This document shows, piece by piece, positions 43,650 to 51,833 of a DNA stretch of 64,000 nt. The notes below the pieces were generated by a model. That model searched no databases, was not told the origin of the DNA, and was given only the letters and a program-made list of their open reading frames with translations. This DNA is from Geomonas ferrireducens (lineage in GTDB: Bacteria > Desulfobacterota > Desulfuromonadia > Geobacterales > Geobacteraceae): positions 1,868,161 to 1,932,160 of the forward strand of contig NZ_SSYA01000001.1 of NCBI RefSeq assembly GCF_004917065.1, given 5' to 3'. Position numbers and translations under genes: made by a program. Within the stretch, counting starts at the first letter, position 1. Every line of letters begins with the position of its first letter.

Positions 43650-43725
43650 TGGAGCCGAAGAGCGGACTCGAACCGCCGACTTGCTGATTACGAATCAGCT
43701 ACTCTACCAACTGAGTTACTCCGGC
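43650..43725 (-). tRNA. tRNA-Thr (anticodon CGT), CCA encoded
   Basis: On the minus strand a 76-base tRNA folds fully. It has a 7-bp acceptor stem (GCCGGAG / CTTCGGC with one G-U), a D arm with AGTTGGTAGA, an anticodon stem GCTGA / TCAGC with loop TTCGTAA (anticodon CGT), a T arm with GGTTCGAGTCC, and an encoded TCCA end. CGT reads the Thr codon ACG. A hairpin with T-rich flank follows the 3' end. Confidence 0.97.
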
Positions 43726-43918
43726 CCAATTCTATCAAGATGCCCATGCTTTGCTGTACTTGGCAGCTGGGCGGCTTTTGCAGAGGTAACCTTTTACCGT
43801 AAAACAGCAACTCAGTCAATCCCTATATCAAACTACCCGCTTTTGCGCTCCTCCCGCCCAACCCTCTTTTACCAGGGCAGCAGGCAACGTGCCGGCAGTC
43901 TCTTCCACCCGAGGGCAC

Positions 43919-45295
43919 CTAGCCCAGAGACAGCCTGATCTCCACTTCCAGGCCCCCTTGCGGCAGGTTCCGCGCTGCGATGCTCCCGCCGTGCAGGGTG
44001 ACCGTCTTCTCCGCGATGGCGAGCCCGATGCCGGTGCCGCCGCTTTTCCGGTCGCGCGCTTCGGCCACGCGGTAAAAGGGGCGGAAGATGTCGGCAAGTT
44101 GCTCCTCCGGGACGCCCGGGCCGTGATCTCGCACACGGAGCAGCGCAGTCGCTTCCTCCCGCTCCAGAACTATCTCCACCGCCGTTCCCTCCGCGGTGTA
44201 TTTCACCGCGTTTCTCACCACGTTCTCCAGGGCCCGGCTCAAAAAGTCGCGGTTGCCGTGTACCGTGATCCCACGCGTCGCACTCCACTGTACGTGGCGG
44301 TCCGAGGCGCACGCCTCGAACTCCGCGTCCCGCGCCACTTCTTCCACCAGTTCGGCAAGATCCAGATCGCTTCTGTCGAGCTCGCTCCCCTCGTCGAGCT
44401 TGCTCAGGGTGAGCAGTTCGGTGATCAGGAGGTTCAGCCGGTCGCTCTCGTACTCGATGCGGTCCAGGGCCTTGGTCGCGGAAGGGGGAGATTCCTTGCG
44501 GGCGATGCCGAGCGCCACGTTCAGCCGCGCCAGCGGCGAACGGAGCTCGTGCGAAGCGTCCCGGACCAACTGCTTGTGGGCGAGCACGAGCTTCTCCATG
44601 CGCGCCGCCATCAGGTTGAAGTCGCGCCCGAGGTCGTTGATCTCGTAGCCTGCCTGTCTCGGGATCACGGTGACGCGACTGGAAAGGTCCCCGTCGGCGA
44701 GTCGACGCGTCGCGGCGCGCAGCCTGCGCAAGGGGGCGGCGATGCACCAGGAGAGGAAATAACAGACAAGGCCGCTCACCACGAAGGTGATCGCCATCTG
44801 CAGCCAGAAAAGTGGCGGGGGACGCAGCGGGTTTAATTCATGCGGCGGAGGAGGGACCGGGCGGGGGAGGGCGGCGGCAAGGTATCGTTTCCCGGACGGC
44901 CCCTGCACCGTTACCGCCACGAGGTCGCGGTCATCCGGGCGCTCCTGTTTCCCTGCGACGTGTTCCCGCACTGCGGTCGCGATGCGAGGCGGGACACCGC
45001 GGGAAATCGGGGTGCCGTCCGCCGCGAAGAGGTAGGCTCTCGGCCCGGCGACGCGTCCCTGGTCGGCGTCCGCTTCCGCCGGGCTCCCCTGCTTCTCGGT
45101 GAGAAGGGCGGCAGTGCTGCCGTAGATGGCGAGCGCCTGGCCCAGGACCTGCTGGTGCTGCGCGGCGAAGTGGCGCTTTCGTTCGTCGCGCATTGGCGAC
45201 AGCCGCAGGTTGAAGGCGATGACGAAGAAGACGAGCCCCGAGAAGACGGTGGAGAGCCAGAACCAGATGAAGAGTTTCGCGAAGATGCTGCGCAT
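43919..45295 (-). CDS. cpxA: Sensor histidine kinase, CpxA-like
   Basis: Inner-membrane sensor kinase of an envelope-stress system. The 458-residue protein has two membrane segments (about 9-30 and 165-185), a periplasmic domain between them, and HAMP. The H-box DASHELRSPLARL, N-box RALENVVRNAVKY and G boxes RDHGPGVPEE and GTGIGLAIAEKTV complete the kinase. The resemblance to CpxA is by domain order and by the neighbour encoding a CpxP/Spy-like protein. It is downstream of the response regulator in the same operon. Confidence 0.85.
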   Translation of the reverse strand: MRSIFAKLFIWFWLSTVFSGLVFFVIAFNLRLSPMRDERKRHFAAQHQQVLGQALAIYGSTAALLTEKQGSPAEADADQGRVAGPRAYLFAADGTPISRGVPPRIATAVREHVAGKQERPDDRDLVAVTVQGPSGKRYLAAALPRPVPPPPHELNPLRPPPLFWLQMAITFVVSGLVCYFLSWCIAAPLRRLRAATRRLADGDLSSRVTVIPRQAGYEINDLGRDFNLMAARMEKLVLAHKQLVRDASHELRSPLARLNVALGIARKESPPSATKALDRIEYESDRLNLLITELLTLSKLDEGSELDRSDLDLAELVEEVARDAEFEACASDRHVQWSATRGITVHGNRDFLSRALENVVRNAVKYTAEGTAVEIVLEREEATALLRVRDHGPGVPEEQLADIFRPFYRVAEARDRKSGGTGIGLAIAEKTVTLHGGSIAARNLPQGGLEVEIRLSLG

Positions 45296-45304
45296 GGGCC
45301 TCCC

Positions 45305-46021
45305 TCAGTGGGTGTGCCGCTGCGCGGCGGAGAAGGCGTAGATGTAGCCGACGCCCCGCACCGACTTGATGCGCTCGTCGCCTGCGGGTGCGGGCCCCAG
45401 CTTTTTCCTGAGGCTGCTCACGTGCACGTCGATGCTCCGGTCGAAACTGCTGAACTCGCGCCCGAGCGCCTGGCGGGTCAGGTCGTCCCGGCTCATCACG
45501 CTCCCTGCCTGACGTACCAGCGCCTCCAGCACCGAGAACTCGAGCGAGGTGACCTCTACCGCACCGCCGCCGCAGGTGACCGTCCGGGTGCCGAGATCGA
45601 GGATCACGTCGCCGGCCTGCAGCAGATCGCTCTTCGGCTCGGTGCCGGCCGGAAAGGCGTCGCTGCGTCTTTGGATCGCCCTCAGCCGCGCTACCAATTC
45701 GCGCGGGTTGAACGGCTTCGGAAGGTAGTCGTCCGCCCCCATCTCCAGCCCGACGATGCGGTCGATCTCGTCGCCGCGCGCGGTCAGCATCAGCACCGGG
45801 ACCTGCGAACCCTGCCGGATCCGGCGCAAGACGTCGAAGCCGTTCAGGGTCGGGAGCATCACGTCCAGCACCACGAAGGCGTAATCCCTCGCGAGGGCGA
45901 GATCGGCCCCTTCCCCACCGTCATGGCAAGCCTCCACCGTGTACCCTTCGCTCGCGAGGTAGCTCTCGAGGAGTTCGCACAATCCGGTGTCATCATCTAT
46001 TATGAGAATCTTTTTATTCAT
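45305..46021 (-). CDS. cpxR: OmpR-family response regulator, CpxR-like
   Basis: A 238-residue regulator with an N-terminal receiver (IDDDTGLCELLE, phosphorylated Asp in VVLDVMLPTLNG, LTARGDE, KPFNPRELVARL). A C-terminal winged helix follows, with DRSIDVHVSSLRKKLG and SVRGVGYIY. It is divergent from the CpxP/Spy-like gene. A CpxR-type box (46081-46095) lies about 43 bases before its expected transcription start, so autoregulation is likely. Confidence 0.87.
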   Translation of the reverse strand: MNKKILIIDDDTGLCELLESYLASEGYTVEACHDGGEGADLALARDYAFVVLDVMLPTLNGFDVLRRIRQGSQVPVLMLTARGDEIDRIVGLEMGADDYLPKPFNPRELVARLRAIQRRSDAFPAGTEPKSDLLQAGDVILDLGTRTVTCGGGAVEVTSLEFSVLEALVRQAGSVMSRDDLTRQALGREFSSFDRSIDVHVSSLRKKLGPAPAGDERIKSVRGVGYIYAFSAAQRHTH

Positions 46022-46051
46022 CTGCCTGATCTTCTTCTGTTTTTGTGCGCC

Positions 46052-46095
46052 AGTATAGCCGAAAACCAGAAGGCCATGCTGTTAAGAATTGTAAA
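46052..46095. promoter_or_regulatory. cpxR promoter and CpxR-type box in the divergent gap
   Basis: On the minus strand TATACT (46052-46057) is a good -10 for cpxR. GTTAA-GAATT-GTAAA (46081-46095) matches the GTAAA-N5-GTAAA CpxR consensus with one mismatch in the left half. It is close to the expected -35 position of the cpxR promoter, typical of an activator. A possible + promoter for the Spy-like gene (TTGACC at 46144-46149) is weak. Confidence 0.55.
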
Positions 46096-46247
46096 GATCG
46101 GCTCTTTTCCCTCCGAAAGAGTGCTGACAAATATGCACATCTCTTGACCCAACTTAACGCGCCTTTGTCGTAGCATCCTGAATCAGAAGGACGCGACTTT
46201 GAGGCGGCCGGCACACGTCTAGCCCCGGCTGTGAAAGGAGAGATGCC

Positions 46248-46778
46248 ATGAGAAAGAAGATAACAGTGATGATGACGGTGACCGCGCTTTTTTTGGGGGG
46301 CTGGGCCTGCTACGGCATGCCGTCCCCCCCGGACACCCCGCAGCCCCGTTGCGGTGCCATGGAGCGACCGGATAAGCCGGAAGGCTTTCCCGCTCCCATT
46401 GCGCGGGCGCTCGAGTTGAGCGAGGCGCAGAAAAAGCAGATCGGCTCCATCGTAGACGAGCAGCGCGGGCTGGACCATGCCCGCATGAAAAAGGAGCGCG
46501 AACTGCGCGACCAACTGCGCGGCATCGAGGAGGCTGTCCCCCTCAACGAGGCGGCGCTGCAGGGCACGGCCCAGAAACTTGCGGCGCTGGACGTGGAACA
46601 CCTTGTTTCCAGGGCGAAAACCCGCGCAAGGATCGAGGCGCTGCTGACGCCGGCCCAGCGCACCCTCGCGGAAAGACTCAGGCCGCGCAAGGAAGATGCG
46701 AGACCTGAGCCTCCCTGCGGCTGCGGTCCGGACCGGCGGGGAGATTACGCCCCCATGGATGAGACGGAGAGGAGGTAG
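46248..46778 (+). CDS. CpxP/Spy-like periplasmic stress protein
   Basis: A 176-residue secreted protein with a signal peptide (VMMTVTALFLGGWACYG). A helical LTxxQ-type domain follows, with LELSEAQKKQIGSIVDEQRG and a second motif LLTPAQRTLAERLRP. The region between is rich in Arg/Glu/Leu. Spy and CpxP act as periplasmic chaperones and dampen the Cpx sensor. The gene is divergent from cpxRA, as in other Cpx loci. The downstream PDZ gene lies three bases after the stop. Confidence 0.78.
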   Translation: MRKKITVMMTVTALFLGGWACYGMPSPPDTPQPRCGAMERPDKPEGFPAPIARALELSEAQKKQIGSIVDEQRGLDHARMKKERELRDQLRGIEEAVPLNEAALQGTAQKLAALDVEHLVSRAKTRARIEALLTPAQRTLAERLRPRKEDARPEPPCGCGPDRRGDYAPMDETERR

Positions 46779-46781
46779 CCC

Positions 46782-47171
46782 ATGAAACTGGGACTGATGC
46801 CACGGCGTGGGAGGAAAACGGGGAGTGCGGGTTGTCTTGGCAGCCGCGTCAGCTATGACGCGCAAAAGGCCACCCTTAACCTCCTGGGGATGACGCTCAC
46901 CGAGGTGGTGCTCGACGAGGAACGGAGCGGAAGGCTTGGCAGCCGCACCGGTGTTGTCGTGTTGGTGGTGGATGCAACGCGAGACGCCTATCTGGGGGGG
47001 GTGAGAAACGGCGACGTAGTAGCGGAGGTGAACAGCGTGAGGATAACAAGGCTGCAGGACCTGAAACGGGTGTTGCAGGAACAAGACCCGCACGACCCGA
47101 TCTTCATGTTCCTTTTGGCCGGGACCGGGTGGCGATTCGTGAACCTCTCGTTCATAAGCTCGCTGCCGTAA
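46782..47171 (+). CDS. Small PDZ-domain protein
   Basis: A 129-residue protein. Residues about 55-110 form a PDZ-like fold: GVVVLVVDATRDAYLGGVRNGDVVAEVN with the carboxylate-loop region, then ITRLQDLKRVLQEQDPHDPIFMFLL. No protease domain or clear signal peptide is present. It is coupled to the CpxP/Spy-like gene, so it may help recognise C-termini of misfolded envelope proteins. That role is inference. Confidence 0.65.
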   Translation: MKLGLMPRRGRKTGSAGCLGSRVSYDAQKATLNLLGMTLTEVVLDEERSGRLGSRTGVVVLVVDATRDAYLGGVRNGDVVAEVNSVRITRLQDLKRVLQEQDPHDPIFMFLLAGTGWRFVNLSFISSLP

Positions 47172-47255
47172 TGAGCCTCCTGCCGCGACGCGCAAGACCA
47201 AAAATACGCTAGTTTCGAGACGCCCACTTTTCCTCCTCGTCGTGGCGTCTCATCA

Positions 47256-47289
47256 GGGGGAGGCGGGTCCCGGTACCCCCGCCTCCCCC
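47256..47289 (+). terminator. Rho-independent terminator after the PDZ gene
   Basis: A 12-bp G+C-rich stem (GGGGGAGGCGGG / CCCGCCTCCCCC) with a 10-base loop is followed by AATTTTCG. It lies about 85 bases after the PDZ gene stop and before the lone receiver gene. Confidence 0.75.
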
Positions 47290-47367
47290 AATTTTCGATG
47301 GTTCCGCTAACGCTTCCTGATCAGCGGCTTAAGGTCGTGCCTACCCAGGTTCATCAACGGAGAAGTC

Positions 47368-47796
47368 ATGAAAAAAAGATCGATCATCCTGGTCGACGAC
47401 GACGCGCAGTATCTCGGGCTTTTGTGCAGCATCCTGGCCGATAACGGTTTCGAAATCTGCAAGGCGACCAGCGCCGAGGAAGCCCTCGCCATCCTGTCCA
47501 CCCGGCGCTTCAGCACGATGGTCACCGACCTCCAGATGCCGGGGATGGACGGGGTGGAGCTCTCTGCGGTGGCGGGGCGCCTTGATCCGTTGATGGAGAT
47601 AGTCCTCGTGACCGGTGCGGTGACCGCCGAGGTGCTGGGCAGGGCGGCTTTCACAGGTATTCGGACCGTGCTGGGTAAACCGGTGCAGATGCAGGACCTG
47701 CTGCATGTCCTGCGGGCAACAGCCGCCGCGCCCGATCCGGCAGGGGGCGCCTGCGGTGCGCACCCGGCAGCCTCGAATCGCGCCAGGCCCATTTAA
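47368..47796 (+). CDS. Stand-alone response-regulator receiver protein
   Basis: A 142-residue single receiver domain. The acidic pair DDD lies in ILVDDDAQYL, the phosphoacceptor Asp in MVTDLQMPGMDG, the Thr in VLVTGA and the Lys in VLGKPVQMQDLL. No output domain follows; the last 20 residues are Ala/Pro-rich. Such proteins relay phosphate between kinases or bind a target directly. The partner is not known; it lies between the Cpx-like and LytS/LytR systems. GAGAAG lies before the ATG. Confidence 0.82.
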   Translation: MKKRSIILVDDDAQYLGLLCSILADNGFEICKATSAEEALAILSTRRFSTMVTDLQMPGMDGVELSAVAGRLDPLMEIVLVTGAVTAEVLGRAAFTGIRTVLGKPVQMQDLLHVLRATAAAPDPAGGACGAHPAASNRARPI

Positions 47797-47881
47797 ACCG
47801 CCCTCGCAGGCTATTTGCTCGCGGCCGCTTCTGTGCTATGGTGGGCGCCGTTTGCGCCAAACCTGCCGCGGGGGGAAGTAA

Positions 47882-49597
47882 ATGAAGGAAGTGGTAACGC
47901 TCGCTCTGGATCTCTTCGAGCGGCTGGGGATCCTGGCCGTGCTCTTCTTCCTCATGATAAGATTCGAGCTTTTCCGGGGGCTTCTGGCGGGCACCCTTGC
48001 GCGGGGTGAGCGCCGGGAGCGACTCCTCGTCGCGGTCTGCTTCGGCGCCATGGCGATCTTCGCAACGGTGTGCGGCTTCCAGATGCACGGTGCCATCGCC
48101 AACCTGCGCACCGTGCCGGTGGTGATCGCCAGCATCCTCGGCGGCCCCTTCGTGGGGCTCGTCGCCGGCCTCATCGCCGGTCTGCACCGCTTCTTCTACG
48201 ACCTGGGGGGCGTCACCTCGCTTTCCTGCGCCATAGCCACCCCCCTTGCCGGCGTCATCGCGGGCGTCCTCTACCCGCGCCTGCAGCGAAGGCCCTTCGA
48301 CGCGCTGGTCGCCTTCGCCATGGGGATGATAGCGGAGATGATCAAGATGGGGCTGATCTTCCTCCTTGCCCGTCCGCACGAAGCCGCCGCGGGGATCATC
48401 TCCTCGATCGGCCTTCCCAGTGTCTTCGCCAACGCCTTCGGCGTAGCCGTACTCGTAGAGCTGATCGCCGTTCAGGCGCGCGAGCAGCAGAGGGCCATGG
48501 CGCAGCAGGCGCAGACCACGCTCGGCATCGCCTTCAAGACCCTTCCTCACCTGAGAGGCGGTCTGGACCGCTTGAACGCGGCGCAGACGGTGCACATCAT
48601 AAAGGAGATGACCGGGATCGACGCGGTCTCCCTCTCGACGATCCGGGAGACCCTGGCGCACGAGGGGCTCGAGGCGGAGCGGCACGCGGCTGGAACGCGC
48701 CCTCTCTCGGCCGCCGCAGCTCGCGCCTTCGAGACCGGGAGTGTCGTCGTTGCTAAAACGAGGCGGGAGATCGGTTGCTCCTGCGGCGGGTGCCGGCTCG
48801 GTTCCGTCATCGTGGTCCCGCTCAAGAAATGGGAGAAGCCGGTGGCGGTGATGGAGCTCTACCGTCAGAAGGAGAACGGCATCGGCAGGCTGGACGAGGA
48901 GCTTGCCAACGGCCTCGCCCTGCTCTTCTCGAACCAGCTCGAACTGGGAGAGATCGAGCTGCAGCGCAAGCTCGCCTCGGACGCCGAGATCAAGGCGCTG
49001 CAGGCGCAGATCAACCCGCATTTCCTGTTCAACGCCATCTCGACCATCATCAGCCACACCCGTACCGACCCGCAGCAGGCCTCCTTCCTCCTGGTGAAGC
49101 TGGCGGACTTTTTCCGGCGCAACATAAGCCCGGGCGTGGTGCAGGTGCCGCTTTCCGTGGAACTCGAGCACTGCGAGGCGTACGTCGCGATAGAGAAGGC
49201 GCGCTTCGAGGAGCGCCTCTCCATCGTCTACGACATAGACGAGGCCGCGCTTTCCTGCCACCTGCCGCCGCTCATCCTGCAGCCGCTCGTGGAAAACAGC
49301 GTGCGCCACGGCATCTCCGCGCGCGAAGAGGGGGGCGTGGTGCAGGTGCGCGCCCGCAGGGGTGAGGGGCACGTCGCCATCTCGGTGCACGATAACGGCG
49401 TCGGGATCCCCCGTGACCGCATCCGCACCCTGCTTTCCGACGGCGCGGGGAGCCATTCCGGGACGGGGCTCGGCCTTGCCCTGCGCAACGTGAACAGCCG
49501 CCTCTCCGCCTTGTACGGCAAGGAGTGCGCCCTCAACATCGACAGCAAGGCGGGCGAGGGGACCACGGTTTCCTTCCTGATACCGGTAACCGCATGA
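47882..49597 (+). CDS. LytS-type sensor histidine kinase
   Basis: A 571-residue membrane kinase of the LytS class. Residues about 15-200 hold the 5TM-LYT segments (FEL and GFQMHGAIANLR, VGLVAGLIAGLHRFFYDLGG). A GAF-like domain (about 205-345) precedes the His_kinase region with QAQINPHFLFNAISTI and the ATPase core (LQPLVENSVRHGI, HDNGVGIP, GTGLGLALRNV). Small-molecule or membrane-state sensing is inferred from LytS relatives. It is translationally coupled to the LytR gene. Confidence 0.9.
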   Translation: MKEVVTLALDLFERLGILAVLFFLMIRFELFRGLLAGTLARGERRERLLVAVCFGAMAIFATVCGFQMHGAIANLRTVPVVIASILGGPFVGLVAGLIAGLHRFFYDLGGVTSLSCAIATPLAGVIAGVLYPRLQRRPFDALVAFAMGMIAEMIKMGLIFLLARPHEAAAGIISSIGLPSVFANAFGVAVLVELIAVQAREQQRAMAQQAQTTLGIAFKTLPHLRGGLDRLNAAQTVHIIKEMTGIDAVSLSTIRETLAHEGLEAERHAAGTRPLSAAAARAFETGSVVVAKTRREIGCSCGGCRLGSVIVVPLKKWEKPVAVMELYRQKENGIGRLDEELANGLALLFSNQLELGEIELQRKLASDAEIKALQAQINPHFLFNAISTIISHTRTDPQQASFLLVKLADFFRRNISPGVVQVPLSVELEHCEAYVAIEKARFEERLSIVYDIDEAALSCHLPPLILQPLVENSVRHGISAREEGGVVQVRARRGEGHVAISVHDNGVGIPRDRIRTLLSDGAGSHSGTGLGLALRNVNSRLSALYGKECALNIDSKAGEGTTVSFLIPVTA

Positions 49598-50337
49598 GCA
49601 TTTCCGTTCTCATCATCGACGACGAGGCGCCCGCGCGCCGCGAACTCCGTTTTCTCCTGGAACAGGTCCCCGAGGTGGTTGTGGCGGGCGAGGCCGCGAA
49701 CCCGTCCCAGGCGTTGAAGGAGATCCGCGAGAAGCGGCCCCGGCTGGTCTTCCTCGACATCCAGCTTCCCGGGCTGAACGGCATCGAGCTCGCCGAGGTG
49801 ATCGCCGAGCTTCCCGATCCCCCGCTCGTCGTCTTCGCTACCGCCTTCCAGCAGTTTGCCGTGGATGCCTTCAGCGTCGACGCCTTCGATTACCTCCTGA
49901 AGCCCTTCACCCTGGAGCGGGTGGCTAAGACGGTGCAGAAGGCTCTCCAGGCTTTGGCGGGGCAGGAGCGGCGCGCGACCCCGCCGGAAACGCAGGGGAT
50001 CAAGCGCATCCTGGTGCAAAAGCGGGGCAAGCAGATCCCCATCGCCCCCGAATCGGTGATCTTCATAACCGCCGAGGAGGGAGAGGCACAGGTGCACACC
50101 CGCGACGCGGTCTACAGCTCGAAGAGCACGCTGAGCGCCCTCGAGGAACTCCTCGCCCCGTATTCCTTCACGCGGGTGCACCGAAACGCCCTGGTGAACC
50201 TAAACTGCATCATCGAGATCATCCCCTGGTTCAGCGGCAGCTGCAAACTGGTGATGAACGACGCGGTGCGCAGCCAGGTGCTGGTGAGCCGGTACCACGC
50301 GAAGGATCTCAAGGAGAGACTCCTGCTGAACCGCTAG
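49594..50337 (+). CDS. LytTR-family response regulator
   Basis: A 247-residue regulator starting at ATG 49594, which overlaps the kinase stop (ATGA). The receiver has LIIDDEAPARRELRFLLE and the phosphoacceptor Asp in VFLDIQLPGLNG, with KPFTLERV near its end. The LytTR DNA-binding domain follows (IAPESVIFITAEEGEAQVHT, FTRVHRNALVNLNCIIEI). LytTR proteins bind pairs of ~9-bp direct repeats about two helical turns apart; such repeats occur just downstream at 50376-50426, before the FMN dehydrogenase gene. Confidence 0.9.
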   Translation: MSISVLIIDDEAPARRELRFLLEQVPEVVVAGEAANPSQALKEIREKRPRLVFLDIQLPGLNGIELAEVIAELPDPPLVVFATAFQQFAVDAFSVDAFDYLLKPFTLERVAKTVQKALQALAGQERRATPPETQGIKRILVQKRGKQIPIAPESVIFITAEEGEAQVHTRDAVYSSKSTLSALEELLAPYSFTRVHRNALVNLNCIIEIIPWFSGSCKLVMNDAVRSQVLVSRYHAKDLKERLLLNR

Positions 50338-50375
50338 TCCGGAGCCTCTCACTGCCTTTTCTCCCCTTCTTCTCC

Positions 50376-50426
50376 TGCCATTGAAAGGCGCTTTATGCCA
50401 TTCACCCCCTTTTTTGTGCCATTCAC
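50376..50426 (+). promoter_or_regulatory. Three phased direct repeats, candidate LytTR operator
   Basis: TGCCATT occurs three times, starting at 50376, 50396 and 50417 (spacing 20 and 21 bases). The last two copies are extended to TGCCATTCAC. Two-turn spacing is typical of LytTR sites. A -10-like TATCAT lies at 50460-50465, with no good -35, as expected for an activated promoter. The target would be the Tat-exported FMN dehydrogenase. Confidence 0.55.
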
Positions 50427-50517
50427 GGTTTCATGGATGTCCCGCCGACTCTCCTTGTCTATCATGCAGATCACAAGAATCCGTAACGCATGAGAATCAC
50501 AACCACAGGAGGCCGTT

Positions 50518-51729
50518 ATGTCCATCGAATGCGAGGAAATGGAAGGCGGGAACGTAACCCGTCGCGACTTTATCAAGACCGCAGCAGTGGTCGGCGCCAG
50601 CGTGCTGGCGGTGCAGGCGGTAGGGCGCGGCGAGGCGCGCGCCGCCGAAGAGGCGAAGACCGCGGCCAAGGCGGCGACCGCCACCGCGGCAGGGGGCGGG
50701 ACCAAGAAGGTCGCCGACGTGCTCAAAGTGGCGCGCGAGAAGATGTACCCGCGCTGCCGCGTCTGTCCCGAGTGCGACGGCGTCGCCTGTTCCGGCGAGG
50801 TCCCGGGCATGGGGGGGATCGATTCGGGCCGCGCCTTCAGGAACAACCTCCAGGCGCTCGCCAAGTACGACCTGAAGATGCGCACTTTTCACGACGTGAA
50901 AAAGCCCGACACCTCGGTCACCATCTTCGGCGCCAAGCTCTCCATGCCGATCCTCTCGGGCATCACCGGCGGGGTCACCTACAACATGGGGCTTGGCGGC
51001 AAGGTGGGTGAAGACGAGTACGCCGAAGGGATCATCGGCGGCTGCGTGCTCGCCGGCACCATCGGTTTCGCGGCCGACGGCATCGGCGACCCGCTCGCCA
51101 CCTACGAGACGAGGCTTAAGACGGTCGCCAAATACAAGGGGAGGGCGGTGGCCCAGATCAAGCCGCGCAGTCAGGCCGACATCATCCAGCGCATCAGGCT
51201 GATCGAAGCGACCGGCGCCCCCTTCTTCGCCATCGACATCGACTCCGCCGGCCGTGCTGCCCGTGCCCTGCCGGGGCAGACCGTCGAGCCGAAGACCCTG
51301 GAGCAGTTGCGCGAGATCGCGCGCTCCACGAAGCTTCCCTTCGTCATCAAGGGGGTGATGACCCCCGAGGAGGCCGTTGCGGCCTACAAGGTGGGTGCCG
51401 CAGGCATCGTCGTCTCCAACCACGGCGGTCGCGTCCTCGACCACACCCCGGGTACCGCCGAGGTTCTTCCCGCCATCGCGGACAAGGTTAAGGGGAAGAT
51501 GACCATCTTCGTCGACGGCGGCATCCGTTACGGCGCCGACGTGCTGAAGATGCTCGCCCTCGGCGCCGACGCCGTTCTGGTCGGGCGACCTCTGGTACGC
51601 GGCTCGGTCGGCGGCGGGGCGGAAGGGGTTGCCGCCATCCTCAAAAAGATGCAGGACGAGCTGGTCGTCGCCATGACCCTTACCGGCACCGCGGACGTCA
51701 AGAAGGTGAGCCGCGACATCCTGGCCTAG
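50518..51729 (+). CDS. Tat-exported FMN-dependent alpha-hydroxy-acid dehydrogenase
   Basis: Probably oxidises a 2-hydroxy acid such as lactate with FMN. The N-terminus has a twin-arginine signal (VTRRDFIKTAAVVGASVLAV) and an Ala/Lys-rich linker. The catalytic part starts RCRVCPECDGVACSGEVPGMGG, which carries several Cys. IKGVMTPEEAV, the active-site VSNHGGRVLDHTPGT and the FMN/phosphate-binding end VDGGIRYGADVLKMLALGADAVLVGRP follow. Related clostridial-type enzymes are cytoplasmic, so export is notable. The electron acceptor would have to be periplasmic; the cytochrome encoded next is a candidate. Substrate is not proved. Confidence 0.82.
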   Translation: MSIECEEMEGGNVTRRDFIKTAAVVGASVLAVQAVGRGEARAAEEAKTAAKAATATAAGGGTKKVADVLKVAREKMYPRCRVCPECDGVACSGEVPGMGGIDSGRAFRNNLQALAKYDLKMRTFHDVKKPDTSVTIFGAKLSMPILSGITGGVTYNMGLGGKVGEDEYAEGIIGGCVLAGTIGFAADGIGDPLATYETRLKTVAKYKGRAVAQIKPRSQADIIQRIRLIEATGAPFFAIDIDSAGRAARALPGQTVEPKTLEQLREIARSTKLPFVIKGVMTPEEAVAAYKVGAAGIVVSNHGGRVLDHTPGTAEVLPAIADKVKGKMTIFVDGGIRYGADVLKMLALGADAVLVGRPLVRGSVGGGAEGVAAILKKMQDELVVAMTLTGTADVKKVSRDILA

Positions 51730-51742
51730 CCCCCACCATGCG

Positions 51743-51764
51743 CCCCCTCCCGCGTGGGAGGGGG
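51743..51764 (+). terminator. Rho-independent terminator after the FMN dehydrogenase gene
   Basis: A perfect 9-bp stem CCCCCTCCC / GGGAGGGGG with a GCGT loop is followed by ATCTTT. It lies 14 bases after the stop, so the next gene may have its own promoter or be read through. Confidence 0.8.
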
Positions 51765-51833
51765 ATCTTTAACGATGCGACCCGCCCGCCGCGGTCGACG
51801 CTAGCGCCGAGGCGGGACATCCGGAGACGACCG

